Notes: a model not told the origin generated them from the sequence alone. Shown: positions 13,907 to 22,116, counted from the stretch's first letter. The stretch: 22,859 nt of DNA from CAZUZD01 sp964624465 (GCA_964624465.1 CAZUZD010000069.1:1-22859); one strand, 5' to 3'. Numbers and translations are program-made.

Positions 13907-16648
13907 TCAGGGCACGTTGAAAATATACGCCTTGTTGTCCGAGGCGGCCACCGCGATCTGCTTGCCGTCGGGGCTCCAGGCCACCCCGTAGCAGGGGGTG
14001 TTCGTGCCCACCTTCTGCTGGAAGACGGGCGTGCCGGCCTCGGGGTCCCAGACGATCAGGTTGCCGCCGTAGCCGATCGAGGCGAGCCGCTTGCCGTCCG
14101 GGCTCCAGGCCACTCCGTAGACGTCATCCGGGTGGCCGGAGAGCGTCTTGATCTCCTTGCCGTCGGCGACGTTCCAGAGCTTGATGGTCTTGTCGACCGA
14201 GCCACTGGCGATCTGGGCCGCCTCGGTCGGCCGGAACGCCAGGCAGTAGACGGCGGCGCCGTGGCCCTCGCTCTTGCGGAGCTCCTTGCCGTCGGCGGGG
14301 TTCCAGTACTTGATCAGCTTGTCGTCGCCGGCCGTGACGATGAGGTCCCCCTTGGGGGCCATGGCGACGGCATAGACGACGTTGGCGTGAGCGTTCTCGA
14401 TGGCACGCTCCTGGGCGGCCTTCTCGACGTCCCAGATCCGCGCGGTCTTGTCGGCCGCGCCGGTCAGGGCCTTCTTGCCGTCGGGGCTCCAGGCCACGCT
14501 GTAGATCTGGCCGCCGTGACCACTCAGGGTCTTCGCCCCACCGGCCCCGGCCACCCGGAACAGCCGGACGGACTTGTCCTCGGAGCCGGCCGCCAGGGTC
14601 AGGTTGTCGGGCAGGAGGCCGACGGCGCCGACCGGGCCGGCGAACCCCTCGACCTTCTGGAGCTCGGCCTTCGCCGGGTCGGCCTGGGCCAGGTCGAGCA
14701 CCTTCACCGTGTTGTCGGCCAGCCCGACGACGAGCGTCTTGCTGTCACCACCGACGGCCAGCGCCAGGACGGCGGCGGGCTGGGGCGGGTACGTGGCCAC
14801 CGGGTTGCCGTTGCCGGCGTTCCAGGTTCGCACCGACTTGTCGGCCGAGCCGGTCACGAGCTTCTGGCCATCCTTGGTGAAGGCGACCGCCCGCACGGCG
14901 TCGGCGTGGCCGGTGAGGGTGCGGACCTCCTTGCCGGTCCCGACCTCGAAGACCTTCGCCGTCTTGTCGGCCGAGCCGGTCAGGACCTGGGCCCCGTCGG
15001 CCTTGAGCGCCACGGCATGCACCGGGCCCTGGTGGCCGGCGAAGACCCGCACGGCGGCCGGCTTCCAGACCCGCAGCTTCGCGTCGGCGCCCGCGGAGGC
15101 GACCTGGGCGTTGTCGGGGAGCACGACCACTCCGAGCACCGGGGCACCGTGGGCGCTCAGGGCCTGCAGCTCGCGGCCATCGGCGGCGTCCCAGAACCGG
15201 ACGGTGTTGTCGGCGCCGCCGGTGGCGACCCGCTTGCCATCGTTGGCGATGGCGACCGAGTTGATCGGTGCGCCATGGCCGGCGAACTTGCTGAGCTCCT
15301 TGCCGTCACCCGTCTGGAACAGCCGGGCCACCTTGTCGGCCGAGCCGGTGGCGAGCGTCTGCCCGTCGCGGCTGAGGTTCAGCGCCAGCACGGCCTCGCC
15401 GTGCCCGCCGAAGTCGCGGACCGCCTTGCCCTCGCCGACGTTCCACTGCTTCGCCGTCTTGTCGGCCGAGGCCGAAAACAGCAGGTTACCGTCCGCCGGG
15501 TGGAAGGCCAGGGCATGGACGCGGCCGGCATGACCCGGCAGCGCCTTGACCTCGGCGCCGTCGGCCACGTTGTGCACGCGGATCAGGTTGTCCTCGGTGG
15601 CCGAGGCGATCCAGGCGCCATCGGCCCGCAGGGCCAGGGCGGTCACCGGGCCGGGCAGGCCCTCGATCTTCTTGACCTCGGCCCCGTCCGCCACGCTGTG
15701 GACGTGGAGCGACTTCGCGGCCGTGGCGAACGCCACCTGACCACCGTCGTCCTTGAACACGACGGCCGTGACTGCCTCGGGTGCGGTGATCTCGCGGACC
15801 AGGGCCCCGTCGGCGGTGTTCCAGACCCGGACGATCTTGTCCTCGCCAGCCGTGGCTGTCTTCTGGCCGTCGGGGGTGGCGGCGAACGCCTTCACGGGCG
15901 ACTTCGTCTCGACGACCTTCGGCTCGACGAGCGGGACCTGCCAGAGCCGGGCCAGACCGTCGGAGCCGGCCGAGACGAGCTGGGCGTTGTCCGGCAGGTA
16001 GGCGAGGCCGAGCACGGTGTCGGCGGGCGTCTCGATGGCTCCCTGCGAGGCGCCATCGGCGGGGTTCCAGAACCGGATCGAGCGGGCCTTGTCGCCCGAG
16101 GCGACCTGCTGGCCGTCGGGCCGCCAGGCGATGGCCTCGACCTCGCCACCGTGGCCGTTGAGGTCCCTGGGGGCGGGGTTGGCCGGATCCCAGAGCTTGA
16201 CGACGGGGCCGCTGGCGAAGGCGAGCAGCTTGCCGTCGGGGCTGGTGGCCAGCGCGTGGACCGCGGCCGGCAGGCCGGTCAACTGCTGCGAGGCGCCCGG
16301 CTTCGGGCGCGCCCAGAGTCTGGCGGTCTTGTCGAGGCCGGCGGAGAGGATGTGCGAGCCATCGGGGCTGGGGGCCACGGCCAGGACCAGGCCGGTGTGG
16401 CCGTCGAGCTTCTGGAGCTCCTTGCGGGTGGCGGCGTCCCAGACCCGCACGCTGTTGTCGAACCCGGCGGTGATCAGCGTCTGGCCGTCGGGCGACCAGG
16501 TGACGGCGTAGACTGGCTCGGTGTGGCCTTCGAGCGTGCCGGCGAGCTGGGCCTGCTGCGCGGCGAGGGCCAGGCCGGTGGTGGCGAGGGTGGACAGCGC
16601 CAGGGCCGGCCAGCGCCGGGGGCGCCGGGACGGGCGGTGGGGGTTCAT
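13907..16648 (-). CDS. Exported protein made of 21 WD40 repeats
   Basis: The 913-aa product starts with an Arg-rich n-region, a hydrophobic stretch and LALAAQQAQ, a plausible signal peptide ending near residue 30. From about residue 39 to the end it is continuous WD40 repeats of about 40 residues: GH..PV.A.A..PDG..L.TGS.D...R.W....G.E...L. I count 21 units by eye, which is three times seven and so fits three seven-bladed beta-propellers. No kinase, protease, cytochrome c or sulfatase domain is attached, unlike many planctomycete WD40 proteins. Such propellers are binding scaffolds; the partner is unknown. The open frame runs on to 17539, but the ATG at 16648 has GAGGAG eight bases upstream and begins the signal peptide. 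A candidate promoter lies at 16778-16806, and a long hairpin follows the stop. Confidence 0.9.
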   Translation of the reverse strand: MNPHRPSRRPRRWPALALSTLATTGLALAAQQAQLAGTLEGHTEPVYAVTWSPDGQTLITAGFDNSVRVWDAATRKELQKLDGHTGLVLAVAPSPDGSHILSAGLDKTARLWARPKPGASQQLTGLPAAVHALATSPDGKLLAFASGPVVKLWDPANPAPRDLNGHGGEVEAIAWRPDGQQVASGDKARSIRFWNPADGASQGAIETPADTVLGLAYLPDNAQLVSAGSDGLARLWQVPLVEPKVVETKSPVKAFAATPDGQKTATAGEDKIVRVWNTADGALVREITAPEAVTAVVFKDDGGQVAFATAAKSLHVHSVADGAEVKKIEGLPGPVTALALRADGAWIASATEDNLIRVHNVADGAEVKALPGHAGRVHALAFHPADGNLLFSASADKTAKQWNVGEGKAVRDFGGHGEAVLALNLSRDGQTLATGSADKVARLFQTGDGKELSKFAGHGAPINSVAIANDGKRVATGGADNTVRFWDAADGRELQALSAHGAPVLGVVVLPDNAQVASAGADAKLRVWKPAAVRVFAGHQGPVHAVALKADGAQVLTGSADKTAKVFEVGTGKEVRTLTGHADAVRAVAFTKDGQKLVTGSADKSVRTWNAGNGNPVATYPPQPAAVLALAVGGDSKTLVVGLADNTVKVLDLAQADPAKAELQKVEGFAGPVGAVGLLPDNLTLAAGSEDKSVRLFRVAGAGGAKTLSGHGGQIYSVAWSPDGKKALTGAADKTARIWDVEKAAQERAIENAHANVVYAVAMAPKGDLIVTAGDDKLIKYWNPADGKELRKSEGHGAAVYCLAFRPTEAAQIASGSVDKTIKLWNVADGKEIKTLSGHPDDVYGVAWSPDGKRLASIGYGGNLIVWDPEAGTPVFQQKVGTNTPCYGVAWSPDGKQIAVAASDNKAYIFNVP

Positions 16649-16777
16649 GGGGCGGGCTCCTCGGGAGGGTCGACGGAGGCGGCGAGGCTGGCGGTCGGAC
16701 CGCGTGGGCCCGGTCGTGGGACCGGGGCGCGACGGGTCGCGGGGAGTGTGCCGGTCGGGCGAGATTCCTCGCTGCCG

Positions 16778-16806
16778 AACATAGACGCCCCCCGGGCGGC
16801 ACGCAA
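16778..16806 (-). promoter_or_regulatory. Candidate promoter for the WD40 gene
   Basis: TTGCGT (16806-16801) and TATGTT (16783-16778) are spaced by 17 bp on the minus strand. The predicted leader before the ATG at 16648 is about 123 nt. Confidence 0.4.
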
Positions 16807-16873
16807 CCATCTGGTCCGTCCCGCGATCCCGGGGAACCCGGGCCGATGGGGGCCACAGAGCGGGTGGGTCGGC

Positions 16874-16879
16874 TATGAT
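16874..16879 (+). promoter_or_regulatory. Candidate -10 element for the SprT-like gene
   Basis: TATGAT in the context gcTATGATAac lies about 85 bp before the ATG at 16964. The same core occurs upstream of two other genes in this window. No recognisable -35 is found at normal spacing. Confidence 0.35.
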
Positions 16880-16963
16880 AACGGCATCAAAACCCCGTCG
16901 CGCGGTGCGAGCCCGCCCGCGACGTCGACCCACCATCGTCGCGACGACCGGACGCCCCGACTC

Positions 16964-17494
16964 ATGCCCGAGCGCTACTGGCTGGTCCTGCCCAATGGTG
17001 GCCGGCAACTGATCGACCCGACCCGGTTCGACCTGGCCAGCATCACCGAGCAGGCGCGTCGGCTGGGCGCGACCCTGATCGCCGAGAGTGCGCTGCGGGC
17101 GGCCGTCGAGGCCCGGCGAGGGCCCAGCTTCGAGCCGCCGATCTCCGCCGTCGGACCCCTGTTCCGGGCCCGGCTGGAGCGGATCCACGAGTGCCGGGTG
17201 GCGTACACCGTGGACATCAACACCCGGGCCACGACCCGGGTCCTGGGCGGCTACTACAAGCGGCGGCGGCTGATCCGCATCTACTCGCACGACACGGCCA
17301 CCGGCCGCCGGCCGCTGGACGAGCTCTTCGACACGTTCCTGCACGAGATGGCGCACCACCTCGAGTACACCGAGCCCCAGTCGTTCGAGGCCGAGGCCTG
17401 CGCCCGCGTCCCCGGCCGGATGCACAGCCGGCTGTTTTACCACATCCTGGGCGAACTGAAGGGCCGGTGGGCCGAGCTGCACCGCGTCGGCTGA
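16964..17494 (+). CDS. SprT-like zinc metalloprotease-type protein
   Basis: This 176-aa protein has a zinc metallopeptidase motif HEMAH (127-131; Glu128 catalytic) in TFLHEMAHHLEY. A third likely ligand is His154 in GRMHSRLFYHIL, matching the SprT pattern in which a histidine followed by x-x-F lies about 25 residues later. The preceding region contains a strand-like segment (GYYKRRRLIRIYSHD, 96-110), as in SprT-like domains. SprT/Spartan relatives cut DNA-bound proteins in eukaryotes; the bacterial role is less clear. Unlike classical SprT, no zinc-ribbon C-terminus is present. No signal peptide is visible, so it should be cytoplasmic. The start follows a weak ribosome binding site, and the frame is open upstream into the antisense of the WD40 gene, so 16964 is the likeliest rather than the proven start. 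It converges on the peroxiredoxin gene. Confidence 0.78.
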   Translation: MPERYWLVLPNGGRQLIDPTRFDLASITEQARRLGATLIAESALRAAVEARRGPSFEPPISAVGPLFRARLERIHECRVAYTVDINTRATTRVLGGYYKRRRLIRIYSHDTATGRRPLDELFDTFLHEMAHHLEYTEPQSFEAEACARVPGRMHSRLFYHILGELKGRWAELHRVG

Positions 17495-17508
17495 AGGCAC
17501 GCGAACCC

Positions 17509-17537
17509 GGCCGCGTGGGCCGGGCCCGCGAGCGGCC
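17509..17537. terminator. Nested GC hairpin between convergent genes
   Basis: GGCCGC (17509-17514) pairs with GCGGCC (17532-17537), enclosing an inner GGGC/GCCC stem (17517-17527) with a small internal loop. It fills the 52-bp gap between the SprT-like and peroxiredoxin stops and could act for both strands. Confidence 0.4.
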
Positions 17538-17546
17538 AACCCTCGG

Positions 17547-18092
17547 TCACTTGGAGCCGAGCTTCAGCTCCTGCACCTTGGCGATCACGTCGGCGCCGGC
17601 CGTCTCGGTGCGGCTCTGCACGCCCTTGTCGATGTGGCGGATGACGCCCGCCTTGTCGATGTAGAACGTCCAGCGCTCGGGGACCTCGCGGCCCTCGTGC
17701 ACCACGCCGTAGGCCTTCGCGACGCCCTTCTCGGGATCGCTGAGGATCGGGTAGTCGAGGTCGAGCGACTCGGCGAACTTGCCGTTGGTCTCGGCGTCGT
17801 CGGTGCTGGCCGTGAAGTAGGCCACGCCGCTGGCCTTCAGGCCGGCGCTGCTGGAGCGGAACGACTTGCACTCCTTGGTACAGCCGCCGGTGAACGCCTT
17901 CGGGAACCACGCGACCACGACGGCCTGCTTGCCGCGGTAGTCGGCCAGCTTGTACGTCTTGCCGTCGGAGGCCTTGAGGGAGAATTCGGGGGCCGGGTCG
18001 CCGACCTTGGGCTCGCCGGCGGTCGCCAGGCCGCTCATCAGGGTCAGGCCCAGCGCGGCCAGCGCGATCCGGGGCAGGAGGGTGCGGATCAT
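17547..18092 (-). CDS. Exported Bcp/PrxQ-type peroxiredoxin
   Basis: Peroxiredoxins reduce peroxides through a reactive cysteine. The 181-aa protein has a signal peptide (MIRTLLPRIALAALGLTLM...ATAG, cleavage near 26), then the AhpC/TSA fold: VGDPAPEFSL (30-39), and FPKAFTGGCTKEC (63-75), with the peroxidatic Cys71 and a second Cys75. KGVAKAYGV and a closing IRHIDKG strand follow. Arg119 or its neighbours near EVPERWTFYID complete the active site as in Bcp. The two cysteines are four apart, against five in E. coli Bcp and plant PrxQ. Export means the reductant must be periplasmic; none is encoded nearby. The ATG at 18092 has GGAGA about ten bases upstream, and a promoter candidate lies at 18146-18174. 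Confidence 0.87.
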   Translation of the reverse strand: MIRTLLPRIALAALGLTLMSGLATAGEPKVGDPAPEFSLKASDGKTYKLADYRGKQAVVVAWFPKAFTGGCTKECKSFRSSSAGLKASGVAYFTASTDDAETNGKFAESLDLDYPILSDPEKGVAKAYGVVHEGREVPERWTFYIDKAGVIRHIDKGVQSRTETAGADVIAKVQELKLGSK

Positions 18093-18145
18093 GGTGCAGG
18101 GGTCTCCATCGGGAGGCGGTCGGGGCGGGGGAGTGGCCACCCGCG

Positions 18146-18174
18146 AGGCTAGCAGGCCGGGCGCCGGCAGACAA
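18146..18174 (-). promoter_or_regulatory. Candidate promoter for the peroxiredoxin gene
   Basis: TTGTCT (18174-18169) and TAGCCT (18151-18146) are 17 bp apart on the minus strand, and TGC directly before the -10 makes it an extended type. The leader would be about 47 nt. The -10 overlaps one arm of the inverted repeat at 18149-18183. Confidence 0.4.
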
Positions 18175-18183
18175 CGCTGCTAG
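18149..18183. repeat. Inverted repeat overlapping the peroxiredoxin promoter
   Basis: CTAGCAG (18149-18155) and CTGCTAG (18177-18183) are perfect complements, enclosing a smaller GCCGG/CCGGC hairpin (18156-18168). The arms flank and overlap the -10 and -35 candidates, a layout expected of an operator, but also possible by chance. Confidence 0.35.
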
Positions 18184-18311
18184 GGCACGGCGGCCGGCGC
18201 GTCCCTCGACCATCCTGGCGGCGTCCGGGTACGCTGGAGTTCCGGGTCGCCCCGGGGCCACGGCCGGCCCCCGACCCCGATCGGTCCCGCGTCTGAGGGC
18301 CTCCCGCGCCG

Positions 18312-21221
18312 ATGAGCTCCGCACCCGAACCGGCCGCCGCGCCCCGTCCCCGATCGCGGCCCCGCCCGGGCGCCGCCGAGGTCGCGGCCAGCCACCTCCG
18401 GGCCATCCGGGCGCTCGATCTGGCGATCGTGGCCGCCCTGCTCGGGCTCACGTTCCTGCTCGGGATCTTCCCGCTCAACGACACCGACTTCTGGTGGCAC
18501 CTCCGCACCGGCGAGTCGATGCTCGACGGCGCCCCGCCGCCGCAGGTCGATCCGTACCTTTATGGCCGACCGGCCGCCGCTCCCGCCGGCGCCGCGGGGC
18601 AGCCGGCACCGGGGATGCCCTGGATCGACCTGCACTGGGGCTTCGAGGTGCTCATCGCCTGGGGGTACCGGCGCGGCGGGGTGATCCTGCTCAACCTCGC
18701 CAAGTGCGTGATCACGACTCTCGCCGTCGGCCTCCTCTTCACCGCCAGGCGGCGGGAGTGGCCGGTGCCCGTCATGGCGCTGGCGTGGCTGCCGGCCCTG
18801 TTCGTGCTCGGCGGCCGCATGTATGTACGGCCCGAGACGCTCTCGCTGCTGTACCTGGCCATCGACCTGGCCATCCTGTTCCGCTGGAAGGAGCGGCCAC
18901 GGCTGGCCTGGCTGCTGCCGGTCGTCCAGGTCCTCTGGGTCAACACGCAGGGCCTGTTCATCTTCGGGCCGGTCCTGATCGGCATGGCCCTCGTCGATGC
19001 CGCACTCGATCGGGGGGCCCTCGGACCCGAGCGCCGCGGGTGGTGGCGGACGATCCTGCCCGCCGTCGCGGCGGTCGGGCTGGCCTGCTTCGTGAATCCG
19101 TACGGCTGGCGCGGGGCCCTGTTCCCGCTCGAGCTGTTCTTCGGGACGATGAATAACCCGATCTTCGCCGAGTCGATCGCCGAGTTGCAGTCGCTCGCCT
19201 CGTTCCTGGTTCAGAACGGCTGGAGCAGCCTGCCGATCCGGATCTTGCTCGCGACGATGGCGCTGGGCGCGCTCAGCTTCGTGATCCCGGTCGTCTGGCG
19301 CGTGCTCACCCGGCTGGCCCGGGTCGTGACGCCGGCCGAGCCCGAGCCTGAGCCCGCCCGTCGGAAGGGAGCGAAGGCCCTCGCCGACGCCTCGAAACCC
19401 GCGAAGGCGAAGGCCCGCGGTGCGAAGCCCGCCGTCGCGACCGGCGACCCGACCCAGGGGTTCCGGCTGAGCCCGTTCCGGGTGCTGCTGTACCTGGCCT
19501 TCACGTGGATGGCCTGGAAGGCCAGCCGAAACAGCCACCAGTTCGCGGCCGTGGTCGGCACCGTCACCGCCTGGAACTTCGGCGAGTGGGCCGCCGCGGT
19601 GATCCGCCGCCGCGGCGCCCGATCCTCCGGGCCGGACACCGCGTCGGGCTTCGGAGTGCGGCTGGCGGTGCTCGGCGTTCTGGGCCTGGCGCTGGCCTGG
19701 GTGGGCTCGGGACTTTTCTATGTGCAGTCGGGCGAGGGCCGCACGGTGGCGCTCGGCGAGAAACCGCTCTGGTACCCGCACGAGGCGGTGAAGTTCGCCG
19801 GCGGACCGGGGATGCCCGAGCGTTTCCTCTGCATGCACAACGGCCTGGCCGGTCTGTTCGTCTACCACAACAGCCCCCGGCAGCAGGTCTATGCCGACGC
19901 TCGCCTGGAGGTGGTCGGCCCGGAGCTCTACGGCGCCTACCGGCAGCTCAGTGGCATGATCTCCGCCGACCAGGGCGACTGGCGGGCCGAGCTCCGGCGC
20001 CAGGGGGATCCTGGCATCGTGGCCGACCTGATCCAGAGCGGGTCGGAGCAAACCGTGGCGACCCTGCTGGCCGATCGCGGCCACGTCTGCGTCTGGTTCG
20101 ATGCCATGGCCGCCGTCTTCGTCCCCCGCTCGGCCCCCGCCGCCCGGTCGGCCATCGACTTCCTGACCCGCCACTTCGAGCCCGATCTTGCGACCAGCCC
20201 CCGCGGGGTGGAGGCGCTCAATGCGAACGCCAGGGCCCTGCGCAACGTGGCTGCGGTCCTGTTGCAGCGCTCGGTCCCGGGCGGCGCAGGCCGGTCGATC
20301 CCTGTCAGCCCGACCCTGGCGAAGCCCCTGATCCTGCTCGGTCACGGCTACGCCCACCAGGCGGTGGCACTCGACCCCTCGGCGGCCGACGCCTGGAAGC
20401 TGCTGGGTCAGCTCGAGCTGCTCCGCGACCCGGTGTCGCCCGAGGTCTCCGCGGCCAGGGTCCGGCGCGCGTTCGATCCGCTGTTCGACCTCTCGCAGGC
20501 GCGGGCCACCTACGCCCTCAAGCGAGCCGTCGCGCTCCGGCCCGATGACTTCCCGACCCAGGTCTCGCTGCTCGGTCTGTACCAGGCCCGGGGGCTGCTC
20601 GAACCGACGCTGCCGGTCCTCGAGCAGATCGCCCGACTCACGCCGATCAACCGGATCCAGGAGCAGACCCAGACGCAGTGCGAGCAGGCCACCGCGGGTG
20701 TCCGGCAGCGCCTGGGGGACGGCCCGCCGGCCTCGTGGCGGAATCTGGGGGAGCTGGAGCGAACCGTGGCCCAGTTGCTCGAGCGCGGTCGGGTGGCCTC
20801 GGCCGCCGACCTGCTGGAACGCGCCTACGAGCCCCGGGAGCGCGGGTGGGACGTCGCCGATCGCCTGGCGGCCCTGCGGATGCACCTGGGAGAGCCCGAT
20901 CGGGCGCGGGCGCTCTGGCAATCGGCCGTGCAGGTGCCCCGGCCCGCGCTCCAGCTGGCGCGGGTCGGGTTCACGCACCTCGTGGAGGAGGATTACGACG
21001 CCGCGCTGGCCCGCTTCGGGGAGGCCCTGACGGCCGAGCCCGACCTGTTCGAGGCCCAGTACGGACTGGCGGTCGCCCAGATCGATGCCGGCCACCGGTC
21101 CGAAGCGCAAGCGGCCGCGCGGGCTGCGGAGCGGACAGCGCCCACCGAAGCCGCCAGGGCCGCCGCCCGCCAGTTGCTGGGCCTGCTGGGACCCGAGTCG
21201 CCCCCGCCCGTCAGCCGATGA
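18312..21221 (+). CDS. Polytopic membrane protein with C-terminal TPR region
   Basis: This 969-aa protein has two halves. Residues 36-470 hold about nine to ten hydrophobic segments (for example 36-54, 123-143, 152-167, 176-190, 199-228, 248-262, 310-330, 388-402, 451-469). After the first segment comes DTDFWWHLRTGE (57-68), a loop motif resembling the acidic extracytoplasmic loop of GT-C glycosyltransferase-like proteins. A Pro/Ala/Lys-rich linker spans 341-374. The C-terminal 300 residues are helical TPR-like repeats (ALDPSAADAWKLLGQLEL, LRPDDFPTQVSLLGLYQARG, EEDYDAALARFGEALTAEPD, FEAQYGLAVAQIDAGHRSEA). The start has GAGGG about ten bases upstream. I infer a membrane-bound protein working on the outer face, possibly a lipid-linked-sugar enzyme; no substrate can be named. 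Its stop overlaps the convergent gene by 11 bp. Confidence 0.85.
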   Translation: MSSAPEPAAAPRPRSRPRPGAAEVAASHLRAIRALDLAIVAALLGLTFLLGIFPLNDTDFWWHLRTGESMLDGAPPPQVDPYLYGRPAAAPAGAAGQPAPGMPWIDLHWGFEVLIAWGYRRGGVILLNLAKCVITTLAVGLLFTARRREWPVPVMALAWLPALFVLGGRMYVRPETLSLLYLAIDLAILFRWKERPRLAWLLPVVQVLWVNTQGLFIFGPVLIGMALVDAALDRGALGPERRGWWRTILPAVAAVGLACFVNPYGWRGALFPLELFFGTMNNPIFAESIAELQSLASFLVQNGWSSLPIRILLATMALGALSFVIPVVWRVLTRLARVVTPAEPEPEPARRKGAKALADASKPAKAKARGAKPAVATGDPTQGFRLSPFRVLLYLAFTWMAWKASRNSHQFAAVVGTVTAWNFGEWAAAVIRRRGARSSGPDTASGFGVRLAVLGVLGLALAWVGSGLFYVQSGEGRTVALGEKPLWYPHEAVKFAGGPGMPERFLCMHNGLAGLFVYHNSPRQQVYADARLEVVGPELYGAYRQLSGMISADQGDWRAELRRQGDPGIVADLIQSGSEQTVATLLADRGHVCVWFDAMAAVFVPRSAPAARSAIDFLTRHFEPDLATSPRGVEALNANARALRNVAAVLLQRSVPGGAGRSIPVSPTLAKPLILLGHGYAHQAVALDPSAADAWKLLGQLELLRDPVSPEVSAARVRRAFDPLFDLSQARATYALKRAVALRPDDFPTQVSLLGLYQARGLLEPTLPVLEQIARLTPINRIQEQTQTQCEQATAGVRQRLGDGPPASWRNLGELERTVAQLLERGRVASAADLLERAYEPRERGWDVADRLAALRMHLGEPDRARALWQSAVQVPRPALQLARVGFTHLVEEDYDAALARFGEALTAEPDLFEAQYGLAVAQIDAGHRSEAQAAARAAERTAPTEAARAAARQLLGLLGPESPPPVSR

Positions 21222-22116
21222 GGTCGCGGAGCGTCTTGAGGTGGCGGGGGACCGCCGTCATCGGATCCTCGGCGGCCTCGTACTCGAGCACGACATAGCC
21301 CGAGTACTTGGCGTCGCGGAGGATCTGGATGAACTTGCCCAGGTCGGCGTCTTCCTTCTTCTGCCCCCGGCGCGAGATCTCCGTCTTGACCTGCACGTTC
21401 ACGGCATACGGGGCCAGCTCCGCCAGGTCGGCGTACGGGTCGTCGCCGTGGAAGTTGCCGGTGTCCAGGTTCACGCCGAAGCCACCCTGCGGGGCCTTCA
21501 CGCCGCGCACCAGCCGCAGGAGCTGGGCCGGTGTGGCCGTGATGCCGCCGTGGTTCTCGAGCGCCAGGGTGACGCCCTTCTCGACGGCGTAGGGCAGCAG
21601 CGACTCGATCCCCGCGATCACGCGCTCGGCCGCGGCATCCTCGCTGTCGCCCTTGGCGACGGTGCCGCCGAAGATGCGGATGACCGGGGCGGTGAGCTCC
21701 GAGGCGCGGTCGATCCAGCCCCGCACCTGGGCGAGGTCCTCGTCCCGCTTGGGGCCGGCCGGCAGGCAGAAGTCGTTGCGGATCGCGGTGCCCGAGATAT
21801 CGAGGCCGCGCACGAAGGCGTACTGCTGGAGCCGGCGCAGGTAGGGCGCCGAGACGTCCGGCGGCAGCCAGTAGGAGGTCGGCTCGACGCCGTCGAGGCC
21901 CTGGTCGGCGGCGAAGTCGACGAACCCGAACATGTCCATCTTCGGGTTCTGGAAGTCGAGGTACTGGCGGAACGAGTAAGCGGCCAGGCTCAGCTTCAGG
22001 TGGCTGGGACGGGTGCGGCCGATCGGATCGATGGCGCGGGCCGACCGGGGCACGGCCCCGGCGAGGGTGGCGGCGGACAGCGTGGCGAGGAACTGGCGGC
22101 GGCTGGCGCGCGGCAT
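21211..22116 (-). CDS. Tat-exported xylose-isomerase-like TIM-barrel protein
   Basis: The 301-aa protein starts with a twin-arginine signal: SRRQFLATL (5-13), a hydrophobic segment and ARA near residue 28. The rest is an AP-endonuclease-family-2 type (xylose-isomerase-like) TIM barrel. Metal-ligand candidates are Glu187 in LALENHGG, Asp218 and His223 in NLDTGNFHGDDP, and Glu278 in VVLEYE. Family members are sugar isomerases or epimerases; many exported planctomycete relatives have unknown substrates. AGGAG lies about nine bases before the ATG at 22116, and a TATGAT box at 22189-22194 fits a leader of about 66 nt. It ends inside the last codons of the convergent TPR protein gene. A frame reading further upstream is less likely because the Tat signal would then be internal. 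Confidence 0.88.
   Translation of the reverse strand: MPRASRRQFLATLSAATLAGAVPRSARAIDPIGRTRPSHLKLSLAAYSFRQYLDFQNPKMDMFGFVDFAADQGLDGVEPTSYWLPPDVSAPYLRRLQQYAFVRGLDISGTAIRNDFCLPAGPKRDEDLAQVRGWIDRASELTAPVIRIFGGTVAKGDSEDAAAERVIAGIESLLPYAVEKGVTLALENHGGITATPAQLLRLVRGVKAPQGGFGVNLDTGNFHGDDPYADLAELAPYAVNVQVKTEISRRGQKKEDADLGKFIQILRDAKYSGYVVLEYEAAEDPMTAVPRHLKTLRDLIG

Larger units (their letters stand above)
16649..16963. other. Divergent WD40/SprT-like intergenic region
   Basis: These 315 bp hold no convincing gene. Two outward-facing promoter candidates are present, TTGCGT/TATGTT on the minus strand (16778-16806) and TATGAT on the plus strand (16874-16879). The rest is GC-rich without visible repeats. 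Confidence 0.5.

Noticed and set aside
14000..16550. DNA-level tandem repeats in the WD40 gene suggestive of a repeat array
   Set aside because: The periodicity of about 120-130 bp is fully explained by the protein repeats; units differ from each other at the DNA level.
13757..17494. A 1245-codon plus-strand open frame spanning the N gap
   Set aside because: It runs antisense through the whole WD40 gene, crosses the undefined bases and encodes only repetitive Gly/Val/Asp-rich sequence mirroring the WD40 repeats. Only its last 176 codons (SprT-like) are real.
18180..21110. A 976-codon minus-strand open frame
   Set aside because: It is antisense to the TPR membrane protein; the composition (Gly/Arg/Gln/Pro-rich) has no domain signature and reflects stop-poor high-GC DNA.
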